Of a stretch of 64,000 nucleotides of DNA, positions 1 to 9,962 are shown piece after piece (within the stretch, counting starts at the first letter, position 1; each line of letters opens with the position of its first letter). Position numbers and translations under genes: made by a program. The DNA is taken from NCBI RefSeq assembly GCF_001368915.1, contig NZ_CSTE01000004.1:124001-188000 (forward strand). Reading direction: 5' to 3'. The notes under the pieces are model-generated. The model was not told the origin of the DNA and made no database searches. It worked only from the letters and a program-made list of their open reading frames with translations. The stretch comes from Haloferax massiliensis. GTDB taxonomy: Archaea; Halobacteriota; Halobacteria; Halobacteriales; Haloferacaceae.

Positions 1-12
1 CAATTCGGTATA

Positions 13-656
13 ATGCCTGAGTCCCCGCGGCCTCCACAGGACGATCACGGGAACCGAACACGTCGGCAGTTCCTAGCTGCAGGAGGAGTGGTTGCCACCG
101 GCGCTCTTGCTGGGTGTAGTGGACTACCTGGAACCGGGCCACGAACGCTTGATACCGTCGTTCACGAAAACTCGGAAGACGAACTGTCGTGGGATTTCCC
201 GGGCCAATCCGACGCTGAGAGCATCGGGTACGTCGAAATCCGTAGGAAACCACAATTCGACTCCGAGGGCTCGATTCCGTCACTGTGGTCACCTTCAACG
301 CGAGTATCGATCCGTCATCGTCCTACAAGCTGGATCAGTTCACGGCGACGTTCGCCACTCCGAATACCTATTTCGACCAACACGGCCAACTCACCTACCT
401 GGTCAGCCCACCAACGCGAAGTGACAGCTTCAACACCTACTATCAGCGGGCCTGGGGTGGGACGACCCACCGGCAGTTCGTAATGGATATAGATGACATC
501 GGCCTCGATGGGACAATCCAGTTCCCGTTTGTCATTCGAGACCCGCAAGCACTCCCATCGACGTTGCAGTGTTCGTTCTCGGTTCAGGCAACCGAATCAG
601 GGACGTTTGGGGAGACCGTTACCGCATCGGATTCAGGCACCTTCGAGTTTGACTAA
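13..656 (+). pseudogene. Tat lipoprotein, frameshifted
   Basis: A twin-arginine signal (RRQFLAAGG) and lipobox ending in GCSG show an exported, lipid-anchored protein. The first reading frame is sensible to about base 267 (KPQFDSEG). The same protein then continues in another frame from about base 270 (LDSVTVVTFNASID) to the stop at 656. Restoring one G in the G-run at 267-269 rejoins the frames into one protein of roughly 214 residues. I do not recognise the mature domain; it looks like a small beta-rich extracellular domain. It is either a young pseudogene or a base-call error. Confidence 0.6.
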
Positions 657-796
657 GAAGAGGAAGAAGGCAGTTCAGGTTGATGTCTGATACGGAGATG
701 TGACAGAGTCAACCGGTTCGGTGCCTCTGGTGGCGAATTTATATCAACAATCGAGATGTTTGGTGATAGCACTACCTATCGGTCGCTGTCGGTGAA

Positions 797-1975
797 TCAT
801 TCACAGTTCGTTCGCAGCGTCACCGTATTCCCTGACGTGTAAATCAGACCATGGCTGACAGGAACACGTCCCGTCGAAGATGCCTCGGATACAGCCCACA
901 GCTCGCTACCGTCCTCAATGCTCAGACCGACAGTCCGGTCAGTCGTCGGAACGACGACCGACTCCCCAACGACCAATGGGGGGCCTGCGACATCAAGGGC
1001 TTGTTCCCACTGGACGTCTCCACTCTCAACGGCCAGCGCATACACGGTTTCCTTGTCCGCGCTGAAAACGCGGCGGTACCCGACCGCTGGCGCGAACAGG
1101 TCACCATCGTACATCGCTTTTGACCACTGCCGGTCTCCACTGGTGGCATCGAACGCCACGAGTTCGTAACGGTCGTAGCTCGCGAGGACGACATCCTCCG
1201 TGCGGACGAGCGGTTCCGGGATATTTGGCCCAGGGATCCCCCACTGGGTCTCACCCGTCTCGCGGTCTAGCGCGTAGATTCCTTGGGCGGCAGAGCCATC
1301 TGCCGTGATGTACACAGAGTCATTGTCGATGGCCGGCGGTGCCGGGATGCTTGCACGCTGGTGATCGTCACCGAACGACCGCGCCCACTGCGTATCGCCG
1401 GTAAACGTATCAAGAGCGGTTACATCGCCCCGATCGCTCGTGGCGACGAGGAGGTCGTCAGCGACGGTCGCCGGATTGGGTCTGCCAGCCGTATCGTGTG
1501 TCCAAGTGGTCGTCCAGCTAGCGGTGTCGAGTGCGACGATCCCGCCAGTCGATGGTTCAGTATAGTCGCCAAGTACGGGCGTAACAGCAATCGAACCTGC
1601 GAGGGCTGGCGGCCCAGTTGGACGCCGATTGAGTTCGTGGGTCGTCTCGGAGGACCCGTCGTCGAGTTGTACGGTGGTCACGATACCATTCTGCTCGCGA
1701 GGCGCGCGGCCGACGACGACAGCCGTATCATTTGTGGCAACGAGTCCGGTGATATCGATATCGTCTGCGAGGGAACTCGTCCAATAATCACCGCCAGCCG
1801 TGAGCGTCGGCTGATCGGGAACGGCGTTCGTATTGTGCGGAGAGGCACGTGTCTGTGGCCACTGCGCGACGCCAGGATCTGTCGGTGTACACGAATTGGT
1901 CTGGCAGCCGGCAGTTGCCGCGAGAACCGTCGTGGCTGAGACTACAAGGTATTCACGGCGCGATATGGAGGGCAT
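797..1975 (-). CDS. PQQ-type beta-propeller lipoprotein
   Basis: About 392 residues from the ATG at 1975; an ATG at 2023 is also in frame but would put extra sequence before the signal. The N-terminus has a Tat motif (SRREYLV) and a lipobox ending AGCQ, so the protein is probably anchored outside the membrane. The body has repeated PQQ/WD-like blades, for example [43 protein letters not shown] and [12 protein letters not shown], as in BamB/YncE-like propellers. Such domains bind partners or cofactors; no enzymatic role can be assigned. A distant relative lies at 56009-57268. Confidence 0.85.
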   Translation of the reverse strand: MPSISRREYLVVSATTVLAATAGCQTNSCTPTDPGVAQWPQTRASPHNTNAVPDQPTLTAGGDYWTSSLADDIDITGLVATNDTAVVVGRAPREQNGIVTTVQLDDGSSETTHELNRRPTGPPALAGSIAVTPVLGDYTEPSTGGIVALDTASWTTTWTHDTAGRPNPATVADDLLVATSDRGDVTALDTFTGDTQWARSFGDDHQRASIPAPPAIDNDSVYITADGSAAQGIYALDRETGETQWGIPGPNIPEPLVRTEDVVLASYDRYELVAFDATSGDRQWSKAMYDGDLFAPAVGYRRVFSADKETVYALAVESGDVQWEQALDVAGPPLVVGESVVVPTTDRTVGLSIEDGSELWAVSEASSTGRVPVSHGLIYTSGNTVTLRTNCE

Positions 1976-2114
1976 CTGACCGAAACGTCGGATACAGAAC
2001 CCATAGGGGTTTTGGGTATCCATCGGTGGGCGGGTTACTCGAAGCCAACTGCTGTTTTTCAGGGGCCGGAATGGGTGAGTCCCGCCGGAGGCTCGTGATT
2101 TGATGCCCGAGTAA

Positions 2115-2576
2115 CAAGGCGACGATCCGTTTCACGACTGCGAGTTAGGTCCCGAGGCGATCCTCGGAACACACACCTTCGAAGACGTCCTGTTCACCGA
2201 CGGGACGGAACCCCCGGTGAACGTGTTCACCGGCGAGACACCGGCACATTCGCAAGCAACCGTCGAGGAAGCGAAGGAGTTCGCTGCGAGTATCGACGCG
2301 GAGACGCCCCAGATCCCGCTTCCCGCATCCGTCGAGTCGCAGGTCGAAACACAGAGCAAGCCCGACACGGCGGCCGCATTCTTCCACTTCAAGGTGACTG
2401 GCTCGCTCGAACGCCACCGCGCCTACCACGCCGCCTACGGGGCGGACTCGTTCGCAGTCGACTTCGATAACCAACGAGTGAACAGCATTCTTCTCTACGT
2501 TGGGAATCTATCTAGACTGTCTGACGAATATCAGACCTCACCGTTTCCACTAATACACTTATACGATGAGGGGTAG
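2115..2576 (+). CDS. Hypothetical ORF, probably 5'-truncated
   Basis: An open frame begins straight after an in-frame TAA at 2112-2114 and has no ATG; the first usable start is GTG 2217 (119 residues). Protein-like sequence ([15 protein letters not shown]) lies upstream of that GTG, so the gene was probably longer. Composition is acidic and haloarchaeal up to about FAVDFD, after which the sequence looks random. I do not recognise the family. It lies between two unrelated minus-strand genes and may be a remnant. Confidence 0.35.
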   Translation, partial: QGDDPFHDCELGPEAILGTHTFEDVLFTDGTEPPVNVFTGETPAHSQATVEEAKEFAASIDAETPQIPLPASVESQVETQSKPDTAAAFFHFKVTGSLERHRAYHAAYGADSFAVDFDNQRVNSILLYVGNLSRLSDEYQTSPFPLIHLYDEG

Positions 2577-2758
2577 CGGAACCTATTCTCCCCCCATTAT
2601 GGAAAAACCAAGGCTAAACTCCGCCCTGCAGGAAAGTATGGATTTCAACGCGTCTTGATAGAAACTGCGGAACCCATCTGTGCTCGGCACACTCTTGGTG
2701 TGAGGAGAGGAGGCCCGAGAGAGCGGTTTCTTTCGGTGGCCTCCAAGAGTTACTGCGT

Positions 2759-2779
2759 CTCACCGTCGCCGACGGTGAG
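2759..2779 (-). terminator. Stem-loop after the sugar ABC operon
   Basis: CTCACCGTC-GCC-GACGGTGAG is a perfect 9-bp stem with a 3-base loop. It lies 15 bases past the stop of the ABC ATPase gene, on the downstream side of the minus-strand operon. There is no clear T-run, so it may act as an RNA 3'-end or processing structure rather than a classical terminator. Confidence 0.4.
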
Positions 2780-2793
2780 GTTGCCGGGTCGCT

Positions 2794-3972
2794 TCAGTCG
2801 TCTGCGTCGGCTGTCGTCTCGGTCTCTAACTTGCCTGAAACGGGGGATAGGCCGTGGGCGAGTGCGTTTCCTGACGCCGTATCGAAGAGGTGGACATTCC
2901 CCCGGTCTATCACGACTTCGACGTCCGTGTCTTCCCGAATCGTCGAGTCGGGCTCAACGCTCATCAGCAACTGGTCATCAGTCCCTGACTGGTCCATTGA
3001 GGTTCGACCCTCGCCCAACAGCATGTACGCGAATATCTCGTCACCCATCGGTTCGAGAATATCGACGCGCGCGGCGATGAGCGAAGAGGAGTCTTCGACT
3101 TCGACCCGTGCTCCGCCGGGATAGATGTCTTCGGGACGAATCCCGATGGTTACCTCGTCACCCACCTCAACAGCCTCGACAGACGCCGGATCGAACGCGA
3201 GCGAGAAGTTCGCTGTCGAAAGCGCGTCTTCTGTGACCGTCGCCTCGGCGAAGTTCATCGAGGGCGAGCCGATGAAGCCCGCGACGAACAGGTTCGACGG
3301 CTCGTTGTAACAGACCAGCGGCGGGTCTATCTGCTGGAGTTGGCCGGCGTCAAGGACGGCGATACGGTCCGAGAGCGTCATCGCCTCTTCTTGGTCGTGG
3401 GTGACGTAGATGATGGTCGTGTCCAGTTCCTTGTGGAGGCGCTGGAGTTCGGTCCGCATGTGGACCTTGAGCTTCGCGTCGAGGTTCGCTAACGGCTCGT
3501 CCATGAGAAAGACATCAGGCTCACGGACGATGGCACGGGCGATGGCGACGCGCTGTCGCTGGCCGCCGGACATCTCGTCGGGCATGCGTTCGAGCATGCC
3601 CTGCAACTGGACGATTTCGGCGGCGCGCTCGACGCGGCGCTCGACTTCCTCCTTGTCGTAGTTGCGGAGGCGAAGCCCGAAGGAGATGTTGTCGTAGACG
3701 TCCATGTGGGGGAACAGCGCGATGTTCTGGAACACCATCGCCACCCCGCGGTCCTTCGGCGGGAGGTCCGTCACCTCGCGGTCGCCGATGTGGATTTCGC
3801 CCTCACTCGGCTTCGTGAGTCCAGCGATACTTTCCATCGTCGTCGACTTCCCACATCCCGACGGGCCGACAAAGCAGATGAATTCGCCGTGGTCGATGTC
3901 GAGGTTCATGTCGTCGACCGCCGTTACGTCGTCGTAGTGCTTGCTTACGTGTTCGAGTCGTACTCGTGCCAT
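2794..3972 (-). CDS. Sugar ABC transporter ATP-binding protein (MalK/UgpC type)
   Basis: 392 residues, the usual length for MalK/MsmK-type ATPases of carbohydrate importers. Visible motifs: Walker A GPSGCGKST (36-44), signature MSGGQRQRVAIARA (about 133-146), Walker B VFLMDEPLANLD (about 154-165), switch THDQEEAM, and a C-terminal TOBE-like regulatory domain with GIRPEDIYPGG. It powers import through the two permeases encoded just upstream, with a 2-base gap to the first. It is the last gene of the operon SBP-permease-permease-ATPase. The substrate is probably a maltodextrin-like sugar, inferred only from the divergent glucoamylase gene. Confidence 0.93.
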   Translation of the reverse strand: MARVRLEHVSKHYDDVTAVDDMNLDIDHGEFICFVGPSGCGKSTTMESIAGLTKPSEGEIHIGDREVTDLPPKDRGVAMVFQNIALFPHMDVYDNISFGLRLRNYDKEEVERRVERAAEIVQLQGMLERMPDEMSGGQRQRVAIARAIVREPDVFLMDEPLANLDAKLKVHMRTELQRLHKELDTTIIYVTHDQEEAMTLSDRIAVLDAGQLQQIDPPLVCYNEPSNLFVAGFIGSPSMNFAEATVTEDALSTANFSLAFDPASVEAVEVGDEVTIGIRPEDIYPGGARVEVEDSSSLIAARVDILEPMGDEIFAYMLLGEGRTSMDQSGTDDQLLMSVEPDSTIREDTDVEVVIDRGNVHLFDTASGNALAHGLSPVSGKLETETTADADD

Positions 3973-3974
3973 TG

Positions 3975-5201
3975 TTATTCTTTAAGTGCTCCTGCGGTCA
4001 GTCCGCTGACGATGCGTTCCTGCGCGATGATGACGAGGACGACGACGGGGATAACCCCAACAACACTCGCTGCGGCCATGAGGTTGTACTGCGTCGTGTA
4101 CTGAGTCTGGTAGCTGAGAATCCCGCCGACGATCGGCGACCACTTGGACGCTTCGGGCGACGTCGCCATAATCGAGCTGAAGAAGTACTCGTTGTAGACG
4201 CTGATGAACGTGAGGACGCCCGCGGTCGCCACGCCGGGTGCCGAAAGCGGCACGATGACGCGGAATAGCGCGCCCAGTCGGGTCGTTCCCTCCACCCGCG
4301 CGGCATCCTCCAACCCGTCGGGAATCTGCCCGTAGAAGGTCGTGAGGATGAATATCGAAAGCGGCGACCACTTGGACGCTTCGGGCGACGTCGCCATAAT
4401 CGAGCTGAAGAAGTACTCGTTGTAGACGCTGATGAACGTGAGGACGCCCGCGGTCGCCACGCCGGGTGCCGAAAGCGGCACGATGACGCGGAATAGCGCG
4501 CCCAGTCGGGTCGTTCCCTCCACCCGCGCGGCATCCTCCAACCCGTCGGGAATCTGCCCGTAGAAGGTCGTGAGGATGAATATCGAAAGCGGCAGGAACA
4601 GCGCGCTGAACGGCATGACCATCGACCCCGGGGTGTTCAGTAGTCGGGGCGGCGTGAATAGCGGGACACCTATGAACGGAATCGTTATCGGGGCGTTACC
4701 GGCGAACGCCTGAAACAGCGGGATGACGAACGCTGCGGGCGGGAAGTAGCTGATGGCGAGGATACCGAGCATCAACAGCGCGCGTCCGGGGAACTCGATC
4801 CGTCCGAACACGTAGCCCGCGAGGCTCGCGACGACGAGGACGATAACTGTCGTCGTGGCAGCTAGCACGAAGCTATTCAGCACGTACAGGTGGAACGGGA
4901 CCTGTTCGAAGACGGTAACGAATGCCGTCGGATTGAATCCTTTCGGAACGGGGAGCGGGAACGTGCCGCTGACACCGAATATTTCGACCGTCGGGAGGAA
5001 ACTCCCGGAAAGCAGGTTCCCCTGCGGCGTCACCGCGAGGACGAGTAACCAGTAGAACGGGAATACTGTCGTGACCATGAAAAATGCCATCGCGACGTAG
5101 AACAGCGCTCGATACACCCGTCGTGGGTTGTGGATCGCGTTCCGTGCCCACCGCGCGAGCGGACCGGCGTCGTCTGCCGTGCCGTCGGTTTCGCTGGACA
5201 T
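3975..5201 (-). CDS. Sugar ABC permease (MalG type) with internal 76-residue duplication
   Basis: 408 residues from the ATG at 5201, which overlaps the previous permease's TAA by one base (TAATG). The inner-membrane MalG-like permease has a normal N-terminal half. Residues 205-280 are then repeated exactly as 281-356. The repeated block holds one membrane segment (LSIFILTTFYG), the EAA loop (EDAARVEGTTRLG) that docks on the ATPase, and a following helix. Without the repeat the protein would be 332 residues. Two EAA loops and two extra helices would upset the normal six-helix topology, so this copy is probably impaired unless the duplication is an assembly error. Confidence 0.88.
   Translation of the reverse strand: MSSETDGTADDAGPLARWARNAIHNPRRVYRALFYVAMAFFMVTTVFPFYWLLVLAVTPQGNLLSGSFLPTVEIFGVSGTFPLPVPKGFNPTAFVTVFEQVPFHLYVLNSFVLAATTTVIVLVVASLAGYVFGRIEFPGRALLMLGILAISYFPPAAFVIPLFQAFAGNAPITIPFIGVPLFTPPRLLNTPGSMVMPFSALFLPLSIFILTTFYGQIPDGLEDAARVEGTTRLGALFRVIVPLSAPGVATAGVLTFISVYNEYFFSSIMATSPEASKWSPLSIFILTTFYGQIPDGLEDAARVEGTTRLGALFRVIVPLSAPGVATAGVLTFISVYNEYFFSSIMATSPEASKWSPIVGGILSYQTQYTTQYNLMAAASVVGVIPVVVLVIIAQERIVSGLTAGALKE
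4134..4593. repeat. Perfect 228-bp tandem duplication inside the permease gene
   Basis: Bases 4134-4361 and 4362-4589 are identical as far as read, followed by CGGC at 4590-4593. CGGC begins each copy (4134 and 4362) and also follows the second, so the junction has 4-bp microhomology. The unit is 76 codons, so the frame is kept. Confidence 0.95.
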
Positions 5202-6193
5202 TATATCGCGTCCTCCCCCTGCCACAGGATGATACCCATCACGACGACGCCGATGATGGCCGCTGTCACGAATGCGATGGCCGCGGACGTCCCCTCGTGC
5301 GTGTTGAACGTCGAGACGACCATGCAGGAGAGTGAGGGGACGACGGTACAGCTTGAGACCGTATCGATGATACCGTACACGCGCATCGCCTGCACCGAGC
5401 GGAATAATACTGCAACTCCGATGGTCGGCAGGATGAGCGGGAGCGTGATGTATCTGAACTGCTGCCACTTGCTCGCACCGGCGACGCGGGCCACGTCGTA
5501 CAGATTACGATTGATGCTCTGGAGCCCGGCAAGGATGAGTAGCGCCATGAACGCCGAGGTCTTCCAGATGTCAGCGACGATAATGATGAACGTCGCGCTG
5601 ACCGTATCGTTCAGCGTGTTGGTTGGTGCCACTACTCCGAGGTCGGCGAGAATCGGCGTCGCGAATCCGACGTTCGAGTCGAACATCAAGAAGAACATCA
5701 TCCCCTGGATGACGATTGGGACGGCCCACGGAATGATAATCGCCGCACGGACCCACCGCCGGCCGTAGAAGTCTTGATCTAAGACGAGCGCTTGACCCAG
5801 TCCGATGAGGGTCTCGAACAATACGCTGGCCACGGCGAAGATGAGGGTTATTACGAGGGCGCTATCGAGGAGACTCGCGGCGTCGAATCCGGTCGGGAGG
5901 AACGTCGTTCCACCGGGGAGGAACCGGTTTTTCTCTCCGGTGAACAGCGCGACGTAGTTGTCGAGACCAACGAAACGGACACTGGAGAGGTCAGTCGAGA
6001 CGGCGTACAGTGACAGCTCGAACGTCCGCAAGAGTGGGTAGATAGCCACGATACCAAGCAGGACGAATACTGGGGTCAGCAGTAGGTACGCGTACTGCGT
6101 GTCGCTCAGGTTCTCCAGCCACCGCAAGAAGACGACGACTGGCCCCGACTGCCGTGACTCACGTGCCGGCTCCGCAGCCGTATCGGCGCTCAT
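5201..6193 (-). CDS. Sugar ABC permease (MalF/UgpA type)
   Basis: 330 residues, membrane protein with about six helices; the first is YLLLTPVFVLLGIVAIYPLL. The EAA-loop motif YDVARVAGASKWQQFRYITL lies near residue 237, as in binding-protein-dependent sugar permeases. It pairs with the MalG-type permease immediately downstream (one-base overlap), and the substrate-binding protein gene lies upstream. No damage is visible in this subunit. The N-terminal 30 residues are a polar cytoplasmic extension. Confidence 0.93.
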   Translation of the reverse strand: MSADTAAEPARESRQSGPVVVFLRWLENLSDTQYAYLLLTPVFVLLGIVAIYPLLRTFELSLYAVSTDLSSVRFVGLDNYVALFTGEKNRFLPGGTTFLPTGFDAASLLDSALVITLIFAVASVLFETLIGLGQALVLDQDFYGRRWVRAAIIIPWAVPIVIQGMMFFLMFDSNVGFATPILADLGVVAPTNTLNDTVSATFIIIVADIWKTSAFMALLILAGLQSINRNLYDVARVAGASKWQQFRYITLPLILPTIGVAVLFRSVQAMRVYGIIDTVSSCTVVPSLSCMVVSTFNTHEGTSAAIAFVTAAIIGVVVMGIILWQGEDAI

Positions 6194-6256
6194 ACTATCC
6201 CTCCGAGAGGTGTGGGACTCATGGTTTGATCTGTTGAGTGTGGAGCTCTCAGCTCG

Positions 6257-7747
6257 TCAGTTGCTTCTCTCAGTCTCTTCGAGGCTGGATTGGAGCGTCG
6301 CCATCGCCTCGGCCGACGACACCTCTTGTCCGACCGCACGGTTCGCTTGTTCTGCGATTTTGCTCGATTGGTTGTTCCAGACGGACGTAACCGGTCGAGC
6401 CATCGTGTTCTCACCGGCGACGCGGAGCGTGTCCATGTAGTCGCCGGTCGGTTCGAGCTCCGAAGCCGTCTCGGAGTTGAACAGGCTCGCCCGCGGCGGT
6501 AGCCATCCCTCGACCTCCAGGAGGAACAGCTGGAACTCCTCGCGCATCGACGCTTGGATGACCTGCGTGACAGCGTCGAGCTTCTGGCTGTTCGGGTTGA
6601 CAGTAATGTGCCAGCCACCGAGTGCGGAGGTGGACCCACCGGTTCCGGGGAACTGCGCCTCGCTTTCGGGGACGCCGTAGGGAAGCGGCATCGTCCCGAG
6701 GTCGTCGCCGAACTCCGACGCTGCTTGGTTAATCGCGTACGGCCAGTTGCGGTGGAACACGGCGTTCCCGTCGACGAACGGCGCGAGCGAACTGTCTTCG
6801 ATCCACCCGAGGATGTTCGTCGGTGTGAAGCCACCGCCGTAGTCGCTGAACTGCCCGTCGAAGCTCTCGTCGTGGACGAACTTTCGCATCATATTCAACG
6901 AGTTAACGACCGGGTCCGAATCGACGGTGACGGGTCGTTCGCCGACGGGACCGAAGAGGTTCTCGCGACCACCGAAGTAGGCGCCGCCCCACGAAGACAG
7001 GACCTCGTTGAAGGTACAACAGGCGGTTCCGACGTAGATATCCCACTGGGTGGTAAAGCCGTAATCGACGCCCGAGACCTCTTGCGCCTCAGCAGCGATG
7101 TTCGACCACCGCTTCCACGTCATCGGCTCGGTGGCCCAGTTCTCCTCGGTCGGATTGTAGCCGGCCTCTTCGACGAGGTCTTTCCGGTACAACATCGTCG
7201 GGTAGTCGGGGTACAGCGGAACACCGAACAGATCCCCGCTTGCGGGGTCGATGGCCGTCTCGGTGAACCCGCCGAAGTACTCGTTTTCGATGGTCGAAAG
7301 CGCACTTTCGGGGAGAACCTCAGAGAGGTTAGCGAGCTGTCCCCGCTGGATGAAGATGTTCACCCAGCCGTTGTCCATCATGAACATATCCGGCGTCGTC
7401 TCCTGAGAGCTCAAGAGCCGGTTGTACGTCGAGCGACGCTTCCCGCTGTCCGGCTGGCCCGGCTGGAACTCGACGCGGATGTCGTCCGAGAGCCCTCCTT
7501 TCTCGTGTAGCGCAGTGCGGAGCTGGTCCGCGTGGTCCTGTGCGACAGTCGCGTCAAAGCCCCAGACGACGGTCGTTCCGCCGCTTTCAGACTCACCGAC
7601 CTGTGCACCGGTGTCGGAGCCGTTGCCGAACATACTCGCACAGCCGGAGAGGCCCGCTGTGGCCCCCGTCACACCTGCAGCGGCGATAAACCGCCGTCGT
7701 GAGACGCTCTTCTTCGTCGTCTTGCTCGTCTCTGGGTTCGCTGTCAT
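6257..7747 (-). CDS. Sugar ABC substrate-binding lipoprotein
   Basis: 496 residues, extracellular solute-binding protein family 1 type. The Tat motif SRRRFIAAAG is followed by a lipobox ending LSGC (Cys36), then a low-complexity linker rich in Gly/Ser. The mature protein binds the sugar outside the cell and hands it to the two permeases. It is the first gene of the operon, 63 bases ahead of the first permease gene. The promoter is probably in the 97-base gap shared with the divergent glucoamylase. Confidence 0.92.
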   Translation of the reverse strand: MTANPETSKTTKKSVSRRRFIAAAGVTGATAGLSGCASMFGNGSDTGAQVGESESGGTTVVWGFDATVAQDHADQLRTALHEKGGLSDDIRVEFQPGQPDSGKRRSTYNRLLSSQETTPDMFMMDNGWVNIFIQRGQLANLSEVLPESALSTIENEYFGGFTETAIDPASGDLFGVPLYPDYPTMLYRKDLVEEAGYNPTEENWATEPMTWKRWSNIAAEAQEVSGVDYGFTTQWDIYVGTACCTFNEVLSSWGGAYFGGRENLFGPVGERPVTVDSDPVVNSLNMMRKFVHDESFDGQFSDYGGGFTPTNILGWIEDSSLAPFVDGNAVFHRNWPYAINQAASEFGDDLGTMPLPYGVPESEAQFPGTGGSTSALGGWHITVNPNSQKLDAVTQVIQASMREEFQLFLLEVEGWLPPRASLFNSETASELEPTGDYMDTLRVAGENTMARPVTSVWNNQSSKIAEQANRAVGQEVSSAEAMATLQSSLEETERSN

Positions 7748-7844
7748 CGTCCGAATTGTTCATCAAAATAGGGCCACTTATACTTTAGGGATTAGCTTTG
7801 AGATATCACAAGAACTTTATCTGAACTCTGTGGCCAGTAGGTGT
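7748..7844. promoter_or_regulatory. Divergent promoter region, ABC operon / glucoamylase
   Basis: Only 97 bases separate the two divergent starts. TTTATC at about 7817-7822 lies about 25 bases before the glucoamylase ATG, fitting a leaderless transcript. On the minus strand, an AGTATAAG element near 7775-7785 can serve the substrate-binding protein gene. A regulator such as the TrmB-like protein at 9963-11027 could control both, but no operator is proven. Confidence 0.5.
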
Positions 7845-9854
7845 ATGGGACTCCGACGGTCACTCGACGATTACAAGCAGAACGAAGACGCAACCGACGT
7901 ATTTCCGGGCGAACGGCGTACGCAGCAAGGCAGATTCAGCGGGTCGGACCAACGCCTCGTTCACGTTTCACCAGCCGGGTCGCTCCGAGACTACTCGTAC
8001 CCACTTTCGGGATTCAGCGGCATCGTGTCCTCACGCTTCGGCGTCCGTGTCGGTGACGCAGTCGAGTGGTTCGATGCGCTCGACACGGGGAGCCAGACGT
8101 ACCGAGCGGGCCGGTCGCTCGTCGAGACGACGCACCGTCTCGATGGATTCGACGTGATACAACGCGACGTTACCGATGGACTCGCCCACACGACGACGTT
8201 TGAGCTTGGCGACGGTGCGCCGGAAGATGCCGAACTGGCCGGGTTCGTCGAGATCAGCCCGGAGGGGCGAGACGGGCGCGTCGGGCAGCTAATCCACGAC
8301 GAGGCCGTCGAGGTGTATCACAACCGCGAACACGACTATCTCGGCACCTCGACCGAGTTCGTGGAGTGTACGCCCCAAGTACTCGAACGGTTCGACGAGA
8401 TACTCGCCGCGGAATCGCGGTCGTTTCCGGAGTTCGGCGCGTCCGAAGAGTACGAGGAGAGCCGCCTCACCGGCGGTGTTGGAGTCCGCGTCGCTTTCGA
8501 GGACGGTGAGACCAGTCTCGTCACCCTGCTGTCGGACATCGAAACGCAGTCGCGCTCGGATGCGCTCTCTGCGGTCGCGACCCGAACGCGACGAACTAAC
8601 AGCGATTCAGCCGCGCTCCTCGCGACGGCACGGCAGGCCGGACAGTACCCCACGGTCACGGACCGACTTGTCGCGACTGACCTTTCGGTCCTTGAGTTAC
8701 TCTCCGCACCGACTGGGGCCCGAATTGCGGGACCGGATTTCGACCCATACTACCAGTACTCCGGCGGCTACGGCTACACGTGGTTCCGAGACGACGGAGA
8801 AGTTTCGACGTTTCTCTTGGAAGCCGACGAGTCGCTCGGGTTCGATGCAGCCGAGATACACCGACAGAGCGCCGAGTTCTACTTGCGGACACAGTTACCT
8901 GACGGCCGGTGGCCTCACCGGGTGTGGCCGATGAACGGCCGGCTTGCGCCGGGATGGGCGAACGGCCACATCGAGGGCACGGAAACGCAGTACCAAGCCG
9001 ACCAGACTGCGAGCGTCCTCGTTTTCCTCGCCGAGTATCTCTCGGCATATCGACAGTCGCTCCGAAACGTCACCGTCGAGGCCATCGAGAACGCGTTACA
9101 GTCGGGAGTCGACGGGCTCGACAGTTCGCTGGAAGACGATGGCTTTCCGACGGTGTGCGAAAACGCGTGGGAGAATACGAATGGTCGTTTCACGCACACT
9201 GCCGCGAAGTTCGTTCAGGCCTACAGTACGATTGCGGCCATCACGTGCGATGCAGCCACCAGAGAGCGCGCAGCTACGCGGGCAACGCAGGTCTTCGACG
9301 CGCTCGATATGGCGTGGGCCGCCGACGAGGGAATCTACGCGCTTCGATTAGACGACGGTGACGGTAACTTGGACGACCGAGTCGACAGCACGACTTTCTC
9401 GCTCGTCGACGCCTACCTCGCCTACCGGGCCATCGAGGACATCGGCGAAACACGACTGCGGCGGCTTGAGCGCCATCTCCACACCGCGTTCTCCAGGCTC
9501 TGGAAAGAGACCGACGACATCTCCGGACTCACGCGATTCGAGGGCGATACGTGGCGGCAGCGAGGGCAGGGAAGCGAGAAGGTTTGGACCGTCTCGACTG
9601 GCTGGGGCGCGTACGCGGCCGAGAAGTCGATTCGACTCTTCTCGTCGACCGACGAGTACGATTCCGAGAAGTGGGCCGACCAGTTGTTCGACCAAATTGA
9701 TCTCGACGGCAGTCTGTGCCTTCCATCGGGGTACCTCCCAGAGCAGTTCTTCGACACTGGGGCGCCGGACAGCGCGACGCCGTTGGGTTGGTCCCACGCC
9801 ATTCGACTAGCCACGCACGCATCCCGTGTCACCCGAGGTGCCCGCACCGAGTAG
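7845..9854 (+). CDS. Glucoamylase-like glycoside hydrolase, GH15
   Basis: 669 residues from the ATG at 7845, chosen because a TATA-like box lies about 25 bases upstream. Family hallmarks include GYGYTWFRDDGEVSTFLL, where the substrate-contacting Arg-Asp lies, and GHIEGTETQYQADQTASVL, with a late SATPLGWSHAIRLATHA motif typical of the last barrel helix. An N-terminal beta-sandwich of about 250 residues precedes the alpha6/alpha6 barrel, as in archaeal and bacterial GH15 enzymes. No signal peptide is visible, so it probably acts in the cytoplasm, releasing glucose from malto-oligosaccharides imported by the divergent ABC system. Confidence 0.88.
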   Translation: MGLRRSLDDYKQNEDATDVFPGERRTQQGRFSGSDQRLVHVSPAGSLRDYSYPLSGFSGIVSSRFGVRVGDAVEWFDALDTGSQTYRAGRSLVETTHRLDGFDVIQRDVTDGLAHTTTFELGDGAPEDAELAGFVEISPEGRDGRVGQLIHDEAVEVYHNREHDYLGTSTEFVECTPQVLERFDEILAAESRSFPEFGASEEYEESRLTGGVGVRVAFEDGETSLVTLLSDIETQSRSDALSAVATRTRRTNSDSAALLATARQAGQYPTVTDRLVATDLSVLELLSAPTGARIAGPDFDPYYQYSGGYGYTWFRDDGEVSTFLLEADESLGFDAAEIHRQSAEFYLRTQLPDGRWPHRVWPMNGRLAPGWANGHIEGTETQYQADQTASVLVFLAEYLSAYRQSLRNVTVEAIENALQSGVDGLDSSLEDDGFPTVCENAWENTNGRFTHTAAKFVQAYSTIAAITCDAATRERAATRATQVFDALDMAWAADEGIYALRLDDGDGNLDDRVDSTTFSLVDAYLAYRAIEDIGETRLRRLERHLHTAFSRLWKETDDISGLTRFEGDTWRQRGQGSEKVWTVSTGWGAYAAEKSIRLFSSTDEYDSEKWADQLFDQIDLDGSLCLPSGYLPEQFFDTGAPDSATPLGWSHAIRLATHASRVTRGARTE

Positions 9855-9930
9855 GGAGTGTTACATTCGAACAACGGGGTTCGAGGCGGTTACCCGCCGG
9901 ACAGCTCCCTGTCTGTACTCCCATACTAAG

Positions 9931-9937
9931 ATTTATC
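9931..9937 (+). promoter_or_regulatory. TATA box for the TrmB-like regulator
   Basis: TTTATCC lies about 28-32 bases before the ATG at 9963. This is the usual spacing for haloarchaeal leaderless transcripts and supports that start over the in-frame TTG at 9945. Confidence 0.5.
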
Positions 9938-9962
9938 CCCCGCCTTGGCCGAACACTTGGGT

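Noticed and set aside
9916-9930. TACTCCCATACTA upstream of the TrmB-like gene as a TrmB operator
   Set aside because: The TrmB-type site as I recall it needs two opposed half-sites (TACT and GAGTA) at fixed spacing. Only one half is present here.
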